A stretch of 55,337 bases of DNA, from contig NZ_BLTE01000021.1 of assembly GCF_013019105.1 (NCBI RefSeq), positions 1 to 55,337 of the forward strand, read 5' to 3'. Positions 23,538 to 32,477 of this stretch are shown one piece after another (the first letter of the stretch is position 1; every line of letters starts with the position of its first letter). The translations under genes and the position numbers were made by a program. The DNA is from Fundidesulfovibrio magnetotacticus (lineage in GTDB: Bacteria; Desulfobacterota; Desulfovibrionia; Desulfovibrionales; Desulfovibrionaceae). Below the pieces are notes generated by a model, which was given only the letters and a program-made list of their open reading frames with translations, ran no database searches and was not told the origin of the DNA.

Positions 23538-25871
23538 TCACCGCTCCGGCGAGCAGGGGCTCAGGGGGCCGCGCCGGTCGCGCACCCACACGTTGCCCTC
23601 TTGGGTCTTGGCGTACTTCTTCATCTCCGCCGCGCGCTGGGACACGGCCTCGGGCGTGCAGCGCCCCAGGCAGTCCACCACGGCCAGGGAAACGCTGACC
23701 AGGGGGATGATGCCCTCGCGGCCCTCGCGGTCGCGCCCGGGCACGCCCCCGGCCAGGCGGTGGGCCTCGCCGTAGCAGCGCGGGGCCAACCTGCCGAAGC
23801 AGCGGACCACGGCGCGGCAGACGCGTTCGGCGCGCTCCGGGGTGGTGCACAGCACGAAGTCGTCGCCCCCCACGTGGCCGATGAAGTCGCCGGGCTCGCC
23901 GTGGCGGCGCAAGGCCCAGGAGAGAATGCGCGCCGTGAGCAGGATCACCTCGTCGCCCGCCTTGAAGCCGTAGGCGTCGTTGTAGGCCTTGAAGTGGTCC
24001 AGGTCGGCGTAGACGAAGCTCACTGGGCGCTCGCCGGCCACGCGGGTTTCCAGCTCGCGCTCGATGGCCACGTTGCCGGGCAACCCGGTGAGGGGGCTTG
24101 CGCCCTTGGCCATCTCCATCTGCACCTGGGCCAGGGCGTCCAGGATCTTCTGCACCGAGGCCAGGCCGGAAAGCTTGCCGTCTCGCGTGACCACCACGTG
24201 GTCGTAGACCTTGGCGCCCTCGCGGGTCATGGCGGCCTGGGCCACCAGTTCAACGGGGGTGTGCCAGTCCACGGTAAGGGGCTGGCCGTCCATGATGCGG
24301 CTCACGGGGCGGTTGGAATAGAGGGCCTGGCCGTACTGGGTGGAGAGCATCCGGTCCAGGAGGTGGCGCGTCACCAGGCCCACGGGCCGCCTGCCCGAGA
24401 CCACGGCGGCCGAGACGGTGAGGGGATGCTGGTCGAAGTGCCGTTTGAGGTCCGACACGCGGGTTTCGGCCGGGAAGCTCGGGGCCTCCTCCACCAGCAG
24501 GCCGATGGGGCTCGAACACTTCAGGTCGCCCGCGCCGCGCCGCCTGCGCTCCTGGATCAGGGCCAGGGCCTCGCGTCCGGCCTCGGGCCTGGGGCTGGCC
24601 GGGCGGGCCAGGAAGTAGCCCTGGCCGTAGTGCACGCCCATGGAGACCAGGCTGGAGAGCTCCGAAGCCGTCTCGATGCCCTCTGCCACGATCTTGCAGC
24701 CCACCTTGTCCGAGAAGGTGAGGAACGTCTCGATGAGCGCGCGCTTCACGGGGTTGGCGTCGATGCCCCGGATGAGCGACATGTCCAGTTTGATGAAGTC
24801 CGGGCGGATCTCCGCGATGGACCACAGCCCGGAGTAGCCCGTGCCCACGTCGTCCACGGCCACCTTGTAGCCCTCTCCCCGGTAGTGGTCCAGGGTGCGG
24901 TGGAAGAGGGAGAAGTCCTTGGTGGAGTGGCGTTCGGTGATCTCCAGCACCACGTCATGGGGGGCCAGGCCCAGCTCGTCCAGGAGACGGATGGTCTCCC
25001 CGGGGTTGAAGGAGGGGTCCACCAGGGTGCGCGGGTGCACGTTCAGGAAGAGCTTGCGCCCCCCGGCGCGGGGGCCGAACCCGGCCAGGGCCGCGCGGCG
25101 GCAGGCGCGCTCCAGGGGGAAGACCAGGCCGTTCTCCTCCGCGAAGCCGAAGAGCATGGAGGGCTGTTCGAAGGGGCTCCCGGCGGGGCCGCGCGAGAGG
25201 GCCTCCCAGGCGAAGATGTCGCCGCCGCGCAGGTCCACGATGGGCTGGTAGAGCGAGCGCACGGAGTCCTCTTCCAGGATGGCCCGGAACTCGGTGAGCA
25301 GCATGGCCCCGGAGGCGTCCAGGCCGCCGCGGGCCATGCGCTGGGCGTCGCCCACGGCGGAGTGCACGGCGTTCTCCAGGTTCCGCTTGAGTCCGGAGGG
25401 CAGGCGACCCACGCCGAGGGCCACCTCGGCCTCCTGGCCGGTGAGGTCCAGGGAGGCCTGTTTGAGCCGCGAGCGCAGGCCCAGGCGCAGGATGGAGGCC
25501 GTGCGCGGCAGGGCCTGGGCCTCCTCGCGGTCGCAGCCCACGGCCAGGAGGAAGCGGTCGGCGTCCAGGCGGTCCAGCAGGGTGAAGGGCATGCCCGGGA
25601 AGGACTGGTCGGCCAGCTCGCGCAGGGCCTTCTCGGCGGCGCGGGCCAGGGTCTCGGCGGCGTCCAGGCCGTAGATTTTGGTGAAGACGGTGAAGTCCTG
25701 GATCTCGAAGAGCATCAGGCTCACGGAGTGTCCGTGGCGCAGGAGTTCCAGCGCCCGCTCCCGGTGGGGGCTGTGCAACAGGGCCAGGGTGCGGCGCTGC
25801 TCGGCGCTCGCCGGGCGCTGGCGCAGGGCCTGTACCGAGGGCGGGGGCAGCTCCTTCATGACGGTATGCAT
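23538..25871 (-). CDS. c-di-GMP signalling protein: degenerate GGDEF, EAL, CBS pair, GGDEF
   Basis: A protein of about 777 residues. The first ~190 residues look like a degenerate GGDEF module with no catalytic loop. An EAL phosphodiesterase domain (about 200-440) keeps EALSR, LEITER, DDVGTGYSG, FIKLDMSLI and VAEGIET, so hydrolysis is expected. CBS-like sequence (about 470-590; VSGRRPVGLVTR, DGKLSGLASV) precedes a C-terminal GGDEF with GHVGGDDF, so it may also synthesise c-di-GMP. The start is uncertain: ATG 25871 is chosen, ATG 25859 is nearby, and a TTG at 25952 lacks a ribosome site. It is convergent with the GAK operon and divergent from the next gene. Confidence 0.9.
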   Translation of the reverse strand: MHTVMKELPPPSVQALRQRPASAEQRRTLALLHSPHRERALELLRHGHSVSLMLFEIQDFTVFTKIYGLDAAETLARAAEKALRELADQSFPGMPFTLLDRLDADRFLLAVGCDREEAQALPRTASILRLGLRSRLKQASLDLTGQEAEVALGVGRLPSGLKRNLENAVHSAVGDAQRMARGGLDASGAMLLTEFRAILEEDSVRSLYQPIVDLRGGDIFAWEALSRGPAGSPFEQPSMLFGFAEENGLVFPLERACRRAALAGFGPRAGGRKLFLNVHPRTLVDPSFNPGETIRLLDELGLAPHDVVLEITERHSTKDFSLFHRTLDHYRGEGYKVAVDDVGTGYSGLWSIAEIRPDFIKLDMSLIRGIDANPVKRALIETFLTFSDKVGCKIVAEGIETASELSSLVSMGVHYGQGYFLARPASPRPEAGREALALIQERRRRGAGDLKCSSPIGLLVEEAPSFPAETRVSDLKRHFDQHPLTVSAAVVSGRRPVGLVTRHLLDRMLSTQYGQALYSNRPVSRIMDGQPLTVDWHTPVELVAQAAMTREGAKVYDHVVVTRDGKLSGLASVQKILDALAQVQMEMAKGASPLTGLPGNVAIERELETRVAGERPVSFVYADLDHFKAYNDAYGFKAGDEVILLTARILSWALRRHGEPGDFIGHVGGDDFVLCTTPERAERVCRAVVRCFGRLAPRCYGEAHRLAGGVPGRDREGREGIIPLVSVSLAVVDCLGRCTPEAVSQRAAEMKKYAKTQEGNVWVRDRRGPLSPCSPER

Positions 25872-25984
25872 GCCGCATGAGGTATCCGCTTTCGCGGCCG
25901 AAGCGTCGCGGAATGGTGGAATGCCCGTGAAGAAACGGTTACGATAAGTCAAAGCGCCGCGCCGGGAGCGCGGCCGGGAGAGCC

Positions 25985-26761
25985 ATGGGCCCGCACCAGA
26001 ACTTCTTCGACGAGTTTTATGCCGAAACCATGACGGAGATGGCCGAGAGCTTCTTCGCGCGCCGCAAGGAGCTGGAAGTCCGCCAGGAGGCCTTCACGCG
26101 TCTGGCGCTCCAGGTGCGCGACCTGGGGGGCAAGGCCCTGCGCCGCTGGGGCAGCTTCTTCGCCCTGCTGGCCGACGCGGGGGTGTCCCGCGCCTTCTGC
26201 GAGGCGGCGGGCCTGCGAGCCTGCGAACTCCCCGCCCTGGCCGCCGGGGCGGGAGATCCCTGCCGCTACCGCTTCCCCCTGGCCCTCACCGCGCGCGGGC
26301 GCTACGAAAAGGCCGTGCGCTACGCCTACGAGGCCATGCGCCTGGCCACCCGGGATTACATGGAGGGCGGCTACGGCCAGGACCCGCGCAACCCGGCCAA
26401 GAAGATCCTCCTGCCCAACCACGCCTCGCTCAAGCGCATGGCCGAGGCCATCAACGCCGAAGTGGACAAGGTGAACACCTGCCAGACCCCCTCCACGGTG
26501 CTGGCTTACGCCAAGTCCCTGGACCCGGTCAGCGCCGGGCGCGAGGCCGTGGCCGGGGGCTTCACCGGGGAGAACGTCTGCAAGATCGATGAGGACATGG
26601 CCTTCAAGCCCGTGGATTTCGACGCCCTGGGCCTGCCGGAGCTGCCCGTGCCGCCGGAGACGGAGGCGGTCCGCCCGGCCCTGGACGCCGCCTGCGACGC
26701 GGCCTGGAGCGGCCACCGCGAGGCCGCCGTGCGCGCCCTGGCCTGCCTGACGCGCGGCTAG
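25985..26761 (+). CDS. Conserved-looking protein of unknown function
   Basis: A 258-residue, apparently cytoplasmic protein that I do not recognise. It begins with an acidic helical segment (NFFDEFYAETMTEMAESFFA), followed by a basic/helical region and a polar motif-like block (KKILLPNHASLKRMAEAINA, then EVDKVNTCQTPSTVLAYAK). There is no signal peptide or transmembrane segment. ATG 25985 is preceded by GGGAGA. It is divergent from the EAL/GGDEF gene (113-base gap), so a shared control region is possible. It converges on the amidotransferase gene with a 25-base gap. Codon use is like its neighbours. Confidence 0.72.
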   Translation: MGPHQNFFDEFYAETMTEMAESFFARRKELEVRQEAFTRLALQVRDLGGKALRRWGSFFALLADAGVSRAFCEAAGLRACELPALAAGAGDPCRYRFPLALTARGRYEKAVRYAYEAMRLATRDYMEGGYGQDPRNPAKKILLPNHASLKRMAEAINAEVDKVNTCQTPSTVLAYAKSLDPVSAGREAVAGGFTGENVCKIDEDMAFKPVDFDALGLPELPVPPETEAVRPALDAACDAAWSGHREAAVRALACLTRG

Positions 26762-26786
26762 CCGCGCCCTTTGGCCGCGTGAATCT

Positions 26787-28670
26787 TCAGACCGAGGCGT
26801 GGCGCGACAGCCAGAGCTCCAGGGCCGCCAAGGCCCAGAGGCGCTTGCCGTGGTCGGCGCGCCCGCGCGCGTGCTCGTCCAGGAGCGTCCGCACGGCCTC
26901 GGGGCGCAGGTAGCGCGCCACGGCGCGCCCGCCCAGCAGCAGCTCCCGGCTCCAACCCGCCAGCCCCTCCCGGAACCACCTGCCCACGGGCACGCCGAAG
27001 CCCTGCTTGCCTTGGGCCGTCACCTCGGGGGGCAGAAGGTCCGCGAAGGCCCGGCGCAGGAGCCACTTGCCCGTGCGTCCGCGCATCCTGAGCCCGTCGG
27101 GCAGCCGGGCCGCCCACTGGGCCAGCTCCTGGTCCAGAAGCGGGGAGCGCCCCTCCAGGCCGTGGGCCATGGCCATGCGGTCGGCCTTCACGAGCAGGCA
27201 GCCGGGCAGGTAGCAGGAGAGGTCCGCCGCCAGGGTGCGGTCCAGGAAGGTGACGGCGCGGGCGTTGTCGAAGCGCCGCGCCAGCAGGGCCACGGGGTCG
27301 GCGTGCGGCGCAAGCCCAGGCCGCCAGAGGCGTGCGGCGTCCTGGGGGGTGAAGTAGGAGCCCCAGCGCACGATGCTGGCCTTGGGGGAAAGGGCCGCCA
27401 CCTGGGCCAGGCGCTTGAGGGCCGCCACGCGGTCGCGTTCGATGGGCACGTCGCCGGGCTGGGGCAGGCGGCGGGCCAGCCAGGGAGTCAGGCGCTGGGT
27501 GAGGGCGGCGGGCAGGGCGCTCCAGAGTGCGGCCAGGGGGTCCAGCCAGTAGCGCTGGTAGCCGGCGAAGAGCTCGTCGCCGCCGTCTCCATTGAGCGCC
27601 ACGGTGACGTGGGCGCGCGTCTCGCGCGCGAGAAACCACATGGGCAGGGCCGAAGGGTCCGCGAAGGGCTGGCCCGCGTGGGCCACGATCTCATCCAGCA
27701 CGGCGGGCACGTGGCCGTAGCGCACGGTGAACTCCCGGTGCTCCGTGCCCCAGCGTCGGGCCACGGCGCGGGCCTTGGGCAGCTCGGAGAAGGCCTCCTC
27801 CTCGAAGCCGATGGAGAAGGTCTTCACGGGTCCGGACATGGCGCGGGCCATGAGGGCCGTGACGATGCTCGAGTCGATGCCCCCCGAAAGGTGCGCGCCC
27901 AGGGGCACCTCGCTCATGAGCCGGATGCGCGTGGCCTCTTCGGCAAGCCCGCGCAGCTCCTCCAGAAGCTCCTGCTCGGGCGCCCGGCGCTTGGGCGCGA
28001 ACTCCAGGCTCCAGTAGCGGGCCACGCGCGGAGCGCCGCCGCGCCAGAGGAGCGTGTGGGCCGGGGGCAGCGTGCGCACGGCGCGCAGGGCCGTGCGCGG
28101 GTCGGGCACGTACTGCAGCGAGAGGTAGAGGCCCAGGGCCTCCAGGTCCGGTTCGCGCGAGACGCCCGGATGGAGCGTGAGCGCGCCGATCTCCGAGGCG
28201 AAGAGGAAGGCCCCGTCCGCCAGGGCGTAATGGAAGGGCTTCTTGCCCAGGCGGTCGCGCGCGGCGAAGAGGGTGCGGGCGTCGCGGTCCCAGACGGCGA
28301 AGGCGAACATGCCGCGCAGGTGCTCCACGCAGGCGGGGCCGTACTCCATCCAGGCCTGGAGGATGGCCTCGGTGTCCGAGCGGGTGGCGAAGCGCCTGCC
28401 CCGGGCCTCCAGGCGCGCGCGCAGTTCCAGGTGGTTGTAGATCTCGCCGTTGAAGACGATGGTGGCCCGGCCGCAGGCCGTGGTCATGGGCTGGTCGCCG
28501 GTGGCCAGGTCGATGATGGCCAGGCGGCGGTGGGCCAGGCCCGCGCGGCCCTCCAGGAAGAGGCCCTGGCCGTCGGGGCCTCGATGGGCCTGGGCGCGGG
28601 CCATGGCCTCCAGGATGTCGCGGTCCGCCCGGGAACCCTCGGGCGCGACGATGCCCGCTATGCCGCACAC
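26787..28670 (-). CDS. Asparagine synthase-type glutamine amidotransferase (copy 1)
   Basis: A 627-residue class II amidotransferase. It starts GTG-TGC-GGC, so Cys2 becomes the N-terminal nucleophile after Met removal. HRRLAIIDL, FNGEIYNHLEL and SDTEAI are the glutaminase signatures, and SGGIDSSIVTAL is the ATP pyrophosphatase loop. Its place among glycosyltransferases suggests amidation of a sugar acid or glycolipid rather than asparagine synthesis, but this is inference. It overlaps the upstream glycosyltransferase by 13 bases. It is last in the minus-strand run and is about 40% similar by eye to the copy at 30612. Confidence 0.9.
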   Translation of the reverse strand: MCGIAGIVAPEGSRADRDILEAMARAQAHRGPDGQGLFLEGRAGLAHRRLAIIDLATGDQPMTTACGRATIVFNGEIYNHLELRARLEARGRRFATRSDTEAILQAWMEYGPACVEHLRGMFAFAVWDRDARTLFAARDRLGKKPFHYALADGAFLFASEIGALTLHPGVSREPDLEALGLYLSLQYVPDPRTALRAVRTLPPAHTLLWRGGAPRVARYWSLEFAPKRRAPEQELLEELRGLAEEATRIRLMSEVPLGAHLSGGIDSSIVTALMARAMSGPVKTFSIGFEEEAFSELPKARAVARRWGTEHREFTVRYGHVPAVLDEIVAHAGQPFADPSALPMWFLARETRAHVTVALNGDGGDELFAGYQRYWLDPLAALWSALPAALTQRLTPWLARRLPQPGDVPIERDRVAALKRLAQVAALSPKASIVRWGSYFTPQDAARLWRPGLAPHADPVALLARRFDNARAVTFLDRTLAADLSCYLPGCLLVKADRMAMAHGLEGRSPLLDQELAQWAARLPDGLRMRGRTGKWLLRRAFADLLPPEVTAQGKQGFGVPVGRWFREGLAGWSRELLLGGRAVARYLRPEAVRTLLDEHARGRADHGKRLWALAALELWLSRHASV

Positions 28671-29818
28671 GGCCGGTCTCCGAAGAGCGCGAGGTAGCGC
28701 TCTGCCACGCTGCGCCAGGAGTAGTGCTCCAGCACCAGTGCGCGGGCCTCGCGGCCCATGGCTTCCAGCAGTGGCGGATCGGCCAGGAGCCGGGCGAGCG
28801 CCCCGGCCAGGGCTCCGGCGTCTTCCGGCGGGACCGTTAGCCCGGTGCGCCCGGGAAGCGCCAGGTCCTCGTTGCCCGAGATGGCCGTGGCCAGCACCGG
28901 CAGGCCCGAGGCCATGGCTTCCAGCACGGCGTTGGGCATGCCCTCGTCGCGCGAGGGGAAGACGAAGAGGTCGGCCCGGCGCAGGGCCAGGGCGATGTCG
29001 GCGCGGTCCATCCAGCCCAGGAAACGCACCCGGTCCGCCAGGCCCAGGGCGCGCAGCTGCGATTCCAGCCCGGGCCGCGCGGGCCCGTCCCCGGCGATGG
29101 AGAGCTCCCACGCCAGCCCCCGGGGGAGCTGGGCAAGGGCCTGGACCAGCACGTCCAGCCCCTTCTGGCGCACCACGCGGCCGTGGAAGAACAGGCGCAT
29201 GGGGCCGGGCTCGCGCGCGCCCTGGCGGGGGGCGTAACGCTCGGGGTCCACGCCGTTGGGGATCACGGGATAAGCCAGGCCGGGCTCGAAGGCGCGGGCC
29301 AGGGCGGCCAGACCCCGGCTGTTGGGAACCACGGCCAGGGCGCGCCGCCACAGGAAGCGGATGAGCGGCCCCGTGAGGCGGTGCATGGCGGCCAGGTCGT
29401 AGGGCTGGAAGCCGGGCACGTCGCCGCCGCGCAGGGAGACCACGTAGGGCGTGCCCGCCAGGGCCTTGAGGATCCACGCCGACGGGCCGCCGGGGATGCC
29501 GAAGAAGGCCACCGCGCCGTCGGGCCGGAAGGCGCGGGCCGCCAGGGGCAGCGTCAGGCAGGAGGAGGCCATGAAGGCGGCCATCTCCCAGGCCGCGCAG
29601 CGGTCCGCGTGGCGTCGCACGGTGGGGATGCGCGCGATCTCGAAGCTCGCGCCGCCGGGGACCTGCACGGTCTCGTGCCGGGGCAGGCCCCTGAAGGCCG
29701 AGGTGAGCACCATCACCCGCGCGCCCAGGAGGGTCATCTCGCGGGCGATGTTGGCCGTGGCGTTGCCCGCGCCCCCGCCCAGGGGCGGGTATTCGTAGTT
29801 CACCAGGAGCAGGCGCAT
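28658..29818 (-). CDS. GT4-family glycosyltransferase
   Basis: A 386-residue GT-B fold enzyme. The N-terminus LLLVNYEYPPLGGGAGN is the typical acceptor-domain loop. VIPNGVDPERY marks the linker to the donor domain, and FVFPSRDEGMPNAVLEAMAS holds the E-x7-E catalytic motif. Retaining hexosyl transfer from a nucleotide sugar to a cytoplasm-facing lipid acceptor is expected; the sugar is not predictable. ATG 29818 overlaps the methyltransferase stop by one base (TGATG), so translation is coupled. Confidence 0.92.
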   Translation of the reverse strand: MRLLLVNYEYPPLGGGAGNATANIAREMTLLGARVMVLTSAFRGLPRHETVQVPGGASFEIARIPTVRRHADRCAAWEMAAFMASSCLTLPLAARAFRPDGAVAFFGIPGGPSAWILKALAGTPYVVSLRGGDVPGFQPYDLAAMHRLTGPLIRFLWRRALAVVPNSRGLAALARAFEPGLAYPVIPNGVDPERYAPRQGAREPGPMRLFFHGRVVRQKGLDVLVQALAQLPRGLAWELSIAGDGPARPGLESQLRALGLADRVRFLGWMDRADIALALRRADLFVFPSRDEGMPNAVLEAMASGLPVLATAISGNEDLALPGRTGLTVPPEDAGALAGALARLLADPPLLEAMGREARALVLEHYSWRSVAERYLALFGDRPCAA

Positions 29819-30615
29819 CAGTGGGGCTTGCGGCAGGCGATCACCGCCGTGGTGGTGGCCAGCATGTCGGGGTTGCGTCCGTCGAAGGGCGGGGCCAGGA
29901 AGGGGGCCACGGCGCGCAAGGCGCGGTGGTCGGTCTCGCGCTCCAGGACGTGGGCCTCGAAGCCCGCGCGGGAGAGGGCGGCCAGGTGGTCGTCCAGGCG
30001 GTGGCGCGGCAGGTCGCCGGGGTCCAGAAGGTTGTCCCAGACGCTCTGGGAGAACGTGAGGAAGTGGAAGGGATATTTGAAGAAGTGGTCGCGGTAGTCC
30101 ACCCTGTGCAGCATGGCCCCGCCGGGCGCGAGCACCCTGAAGCAGTGGCGGAACACCTCCGGCGGACGGCGCAGGTGCTCGAGCACCGAGTTGGAGACGA
30201 TGAGGTCCGCGCCAGCGTCCGGCAACAGGGCGAGGTCGCGCACGCGGCCCACGTTTCCTGAAAGGCCGTAGGGGTGGCGGGCGCGCGCCTGGGCCTGGAG
30301 CGTGGCGTCCAAGGCGGCGTCGAAAAGGGCGAAGGGCTCCACGCCGGTCCAGGACCCGCCGAAGCGGGCCGTCCACTCGTGGCCCGTTCCGTTGGCCGCG
30401 CCGCAGCCCAGCTCCACCACGCGGCATCCGTCGGTCGCGATGCCCGCCCTGAGAGCCAGGCGTTCGTAGGCGTCCACGATGGGCGAGGGGTCCAGGCGCC
30501 CCTGGTTCACGCGCCAGTAGGGCATCCAGCCACCCAGGCGGTCCAGGGCCTGGCCGGAGAAGAGGAAGCGCCGGATCAGGCGAAGGGTCACGTATTCCAG
30601 GTTCGACCAGATCAC
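29818..30615 (-). CDS. SAM-dependent class I methyltransferase
   Basis: A 265-residue protein. RVVELGCGAANGTGH is motif I, followed by GVEPFALFDA, ADLIVSNSVLEHL and LAPGGAMLHRVDY, the usual order for small-molecule or glycan methyltransferases. The first ~55 residues are basic and hydrophobic and could touch the membrane. GTG 30615 lies inside the stop of the upstream amidotransferase (GTGA) with GAAGG before it. Within the run it probably methylates a sugar or lipid head group. Confidence 0.85.
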   Translation of the reverse strand: MIWSNLEYVTLRLIRRFLFSGQALDRLGGWMPYWRVNQGRLDPSPIVDAYERLALRAGIATDGCRVVELGCGAANGTGHEWTARFGGSWTGVEPFALFDAALDATLQAQARARHPYGLSGNVGRVRDLALLPDAGADLIVSNSVLEHLRRPPEVFRHCFRVLAPGGAMLHRVDYRDHFFKYPFHFLTFSQSVWDNLLDPGDLPRHRLDDHLAALSRAGFEAHVLERETDHRALRAVAPFLAPPFDGRNPDMLATTTAVIACRKPH

Positions 30616-32471
30616 GCGGGGCCTTCGTTGCGCCAGTGGCCCAGCGCCCACAGACACCACAGGGCCAGGCGGCGGTCGGCGCGGCCTTCGCGGTGTTCGC
30701 GCTCCAGGGCCATGGCCGCTTCGGGCGAAACGCCCGCCGGGAAGGAACAGCCCTCCAGGGTGAGCCTGCCCTCGTGGAACCACTTGCCCAGGGGCGCCGC
30801 GAAGCCCTGCTTGCGCCGCGCCAGCACCCAGCGGGGCACCAGGGGCTCCAGGGCCTTGCGCAGGATGTGCTTGCCACGGCCGTGGCGGAACTTGAGCCGG
30901 TGCGGGATGCGCCGGGCCAGGTCGGCCACCTCGGGGTCCAGGTAGGGGGCGCGCACCTCCAGCGAGTTGAGCATGCTGGCGCGGTCCACCTTGGCCAGGA
31001 TAGCGTCCTGGAGGTAGAAACGGGTGTAGAACTCTAGGGTCTTGTCCGTGAAGTCCTTGGGGCCGGTCTCGTCCCAGGCGGCGATGGCCTCGGAATAGAC
31101 CTCCTCGGGGTCCGCGGGGGCCTGGAAGAGTTCGGCCAGCAGGTCCGGCCCGGCAGGCCCCATCCACACGGGGTTCCACAGGCGCATGGGGTGTTCGATT
31201 CCCGTGAAGAAGCGCAGGGCTTTGAAGCCCAGGGTCATGTAGCCGTGGCTCACGGGCAGGCGTGCGGCCATGGCCGTGAGCGCCCGGTGCACGGGCCTGG
31301 GGCAGAGGGCGTGGAAGCGCTCGGCGGCGCGCAGGGCCTTGAAGGTCTCGTAGCCCGCGAAGAGTTCGTCCGCCCCGTCCCCGCCCAGCGCCACGGTGAC
31401 GTGGGGGCGCGTCTCGCGGCAGAGCAGGTAGGTGGGCAGGATGGAGCTGTCGCCCAGGGGTTCGTCCAGGCGGGAGGCCAGATCGGGCAGGAGGCTCAGG
31501 GCCTGGGAGAGGCTCAGGGTGTGCTGGAGGTGGCGCGTGCCGTAGCGGCTGGCGGCGTTGCGGCTGTGCAGGGACTCGTCGAAGGAGGCCTCCTCGAAGC
31601 CCACGGAGAAGGTGTGCAGGTCCTGCACGCGCCGGGCGGCCAGGGCCGTGACGGAGGTGGAGTCCACGCCGCCGGAGAGGAACACGCCCAGGGGCACGTC
31701 GCTCATGAGCCTGCGCGACACGGCGCGGTCCAGGGCCTCGCGCAGGGCCTCGGCCAGTTCGGCCTCGGGGCGTCGGGCCAGGTCCTCGTCGGGCTCCACG
31801 GTGAAGGCCCACCAGCGTTGGAGGCGGGAGGAGAAGTCGTCCAGGTCCACGGTGAGGCAGTAGCCGCCGGGAAGCTTGTGCACGCCCTCCAGGAGGCTGT
31901 TGGGGGCCGGGATGAAGCCGTGGGCGAAGTACTTGCGCAGGGCCGGCAGGGAGGGCGACGTGGGCACGCCGGGGTGTGCGGCCAGGGCCGAAAGCTCCGA
32001 GGCGAAGGCGAAGAATCCCGGGCGCAGGTGGTAGTAGAGGGGCTTCTTGCCGAAGCGGTCGCGGCTGGCGAAGAGCAGGCGCTTGCGGGCGTCGTGGAGC
32101 ACGAAGGCCCACATGCCGCTCATGCGTTCCTGGAGGCCCGGCCCCCACTCGCGCCAGCCGTGCAGGATGGTCTCGGTGTCGCTGTGGTGGGTGCGGAAGC
32201 GGTGACCCTTGGCCTCCAGCTCGCGGCGCAACTCCAGGTGATTGTAGATTTCGCCGTTGAAGGTGACGGCCAGGTCGCCCGCGGCCGAGAGCATGGGTTG
32301 CGCGCCGTCGCTCAGGTCCACGATGGCGAGGCGTCGGTGCGCCAGATGCACGCCCTGGTCGGGATGGTGGTGGACGCCGTGCCCGTCGGGCCCTCTGTGG
32401 GCCAAGCGGGCGTTCATCGCCGCCAGCTGCTCCGGGGTTCCGGGCCCGGCGAAACCGCAGATGCCGCACAC
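30612..32471 (-). CDS. Asparagine synthase-type glutamine amidotransferase (copy 2)
   Basis: A 619-residue amidotransferase starting GTG-TGC, giving the catalytic Cys2. MCGICGFAG, HRRLAIVDL, FNGEIYNHLEL and SDTETI form the glutaminase half; FLSGGVDSTSVTAL is the PP-loop of the synthetase half. It lies seven bases downstream of the GtrB-like glycosyltransferase. Two related amidotransferases in one run suggest two amidation steps or two alternative acceptors; which is unknown. Confidence 0.9.
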   Translation of the reverse strand: MCGICGFAGPGTPEQLAAMNARLAHRGPDGHGVHHHPDQGVHLAHRRLAIVDLSDGAQPMLSAAGDLAVTFNGEIYNHLELRRELEAKGHRFRTHHSDTETILHGWREWGPGLQERMSGMWAFVLHDARKRLLFASRDRFGKKPLYYHLRPGFFAFASELSALAAHPGVPTSPSLPALRKYFAHGFIPAPNSLLEGVHKLPGGYCLTVDLDDFSSRLQRWWAFTVEPDEDLARRPEAELAEALREALDRAVSRRLMSDVPLGVFLSGGVDSTSVTALAARRVQDLHTFSVGFEEASFDESLHSRNAASRYGTRHLQHTLSLSQALSLLPDLASRLDEPLGDSSILPTYLLCRETRPHVTVALGGDGADELFAGYETFKALRAAERFHALCPRPVHRALTAMAARLPVSHGYMTLGFKALRFFTGIEHPMRLWNPVWMGPAGPDLLAELFQAPADPEEVYSEAIAAWDETGPKDFTDKTLEFYTRFYLQDAILAKVDRASMLNSLEVRAPYLDPEVADLARRIPHRLKFRHGRGKHILRKALEPLVPRWVLARRKQGFAAPLGKWFHEGRLTLEGCSFPAGVSPEAAMALEREHREGRADRRLALWCLWALGHWRNEGPA

Positions 32472-32477
32472 GGCGCG

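Noticed and set aside
25872-25952. Earlier TTG start for the EAL/GGDEF protein
   Set aside because: There is no ribosome site and the added residues are not conserved-looking; a Met start at 25871 is more likely, though still uncertain.
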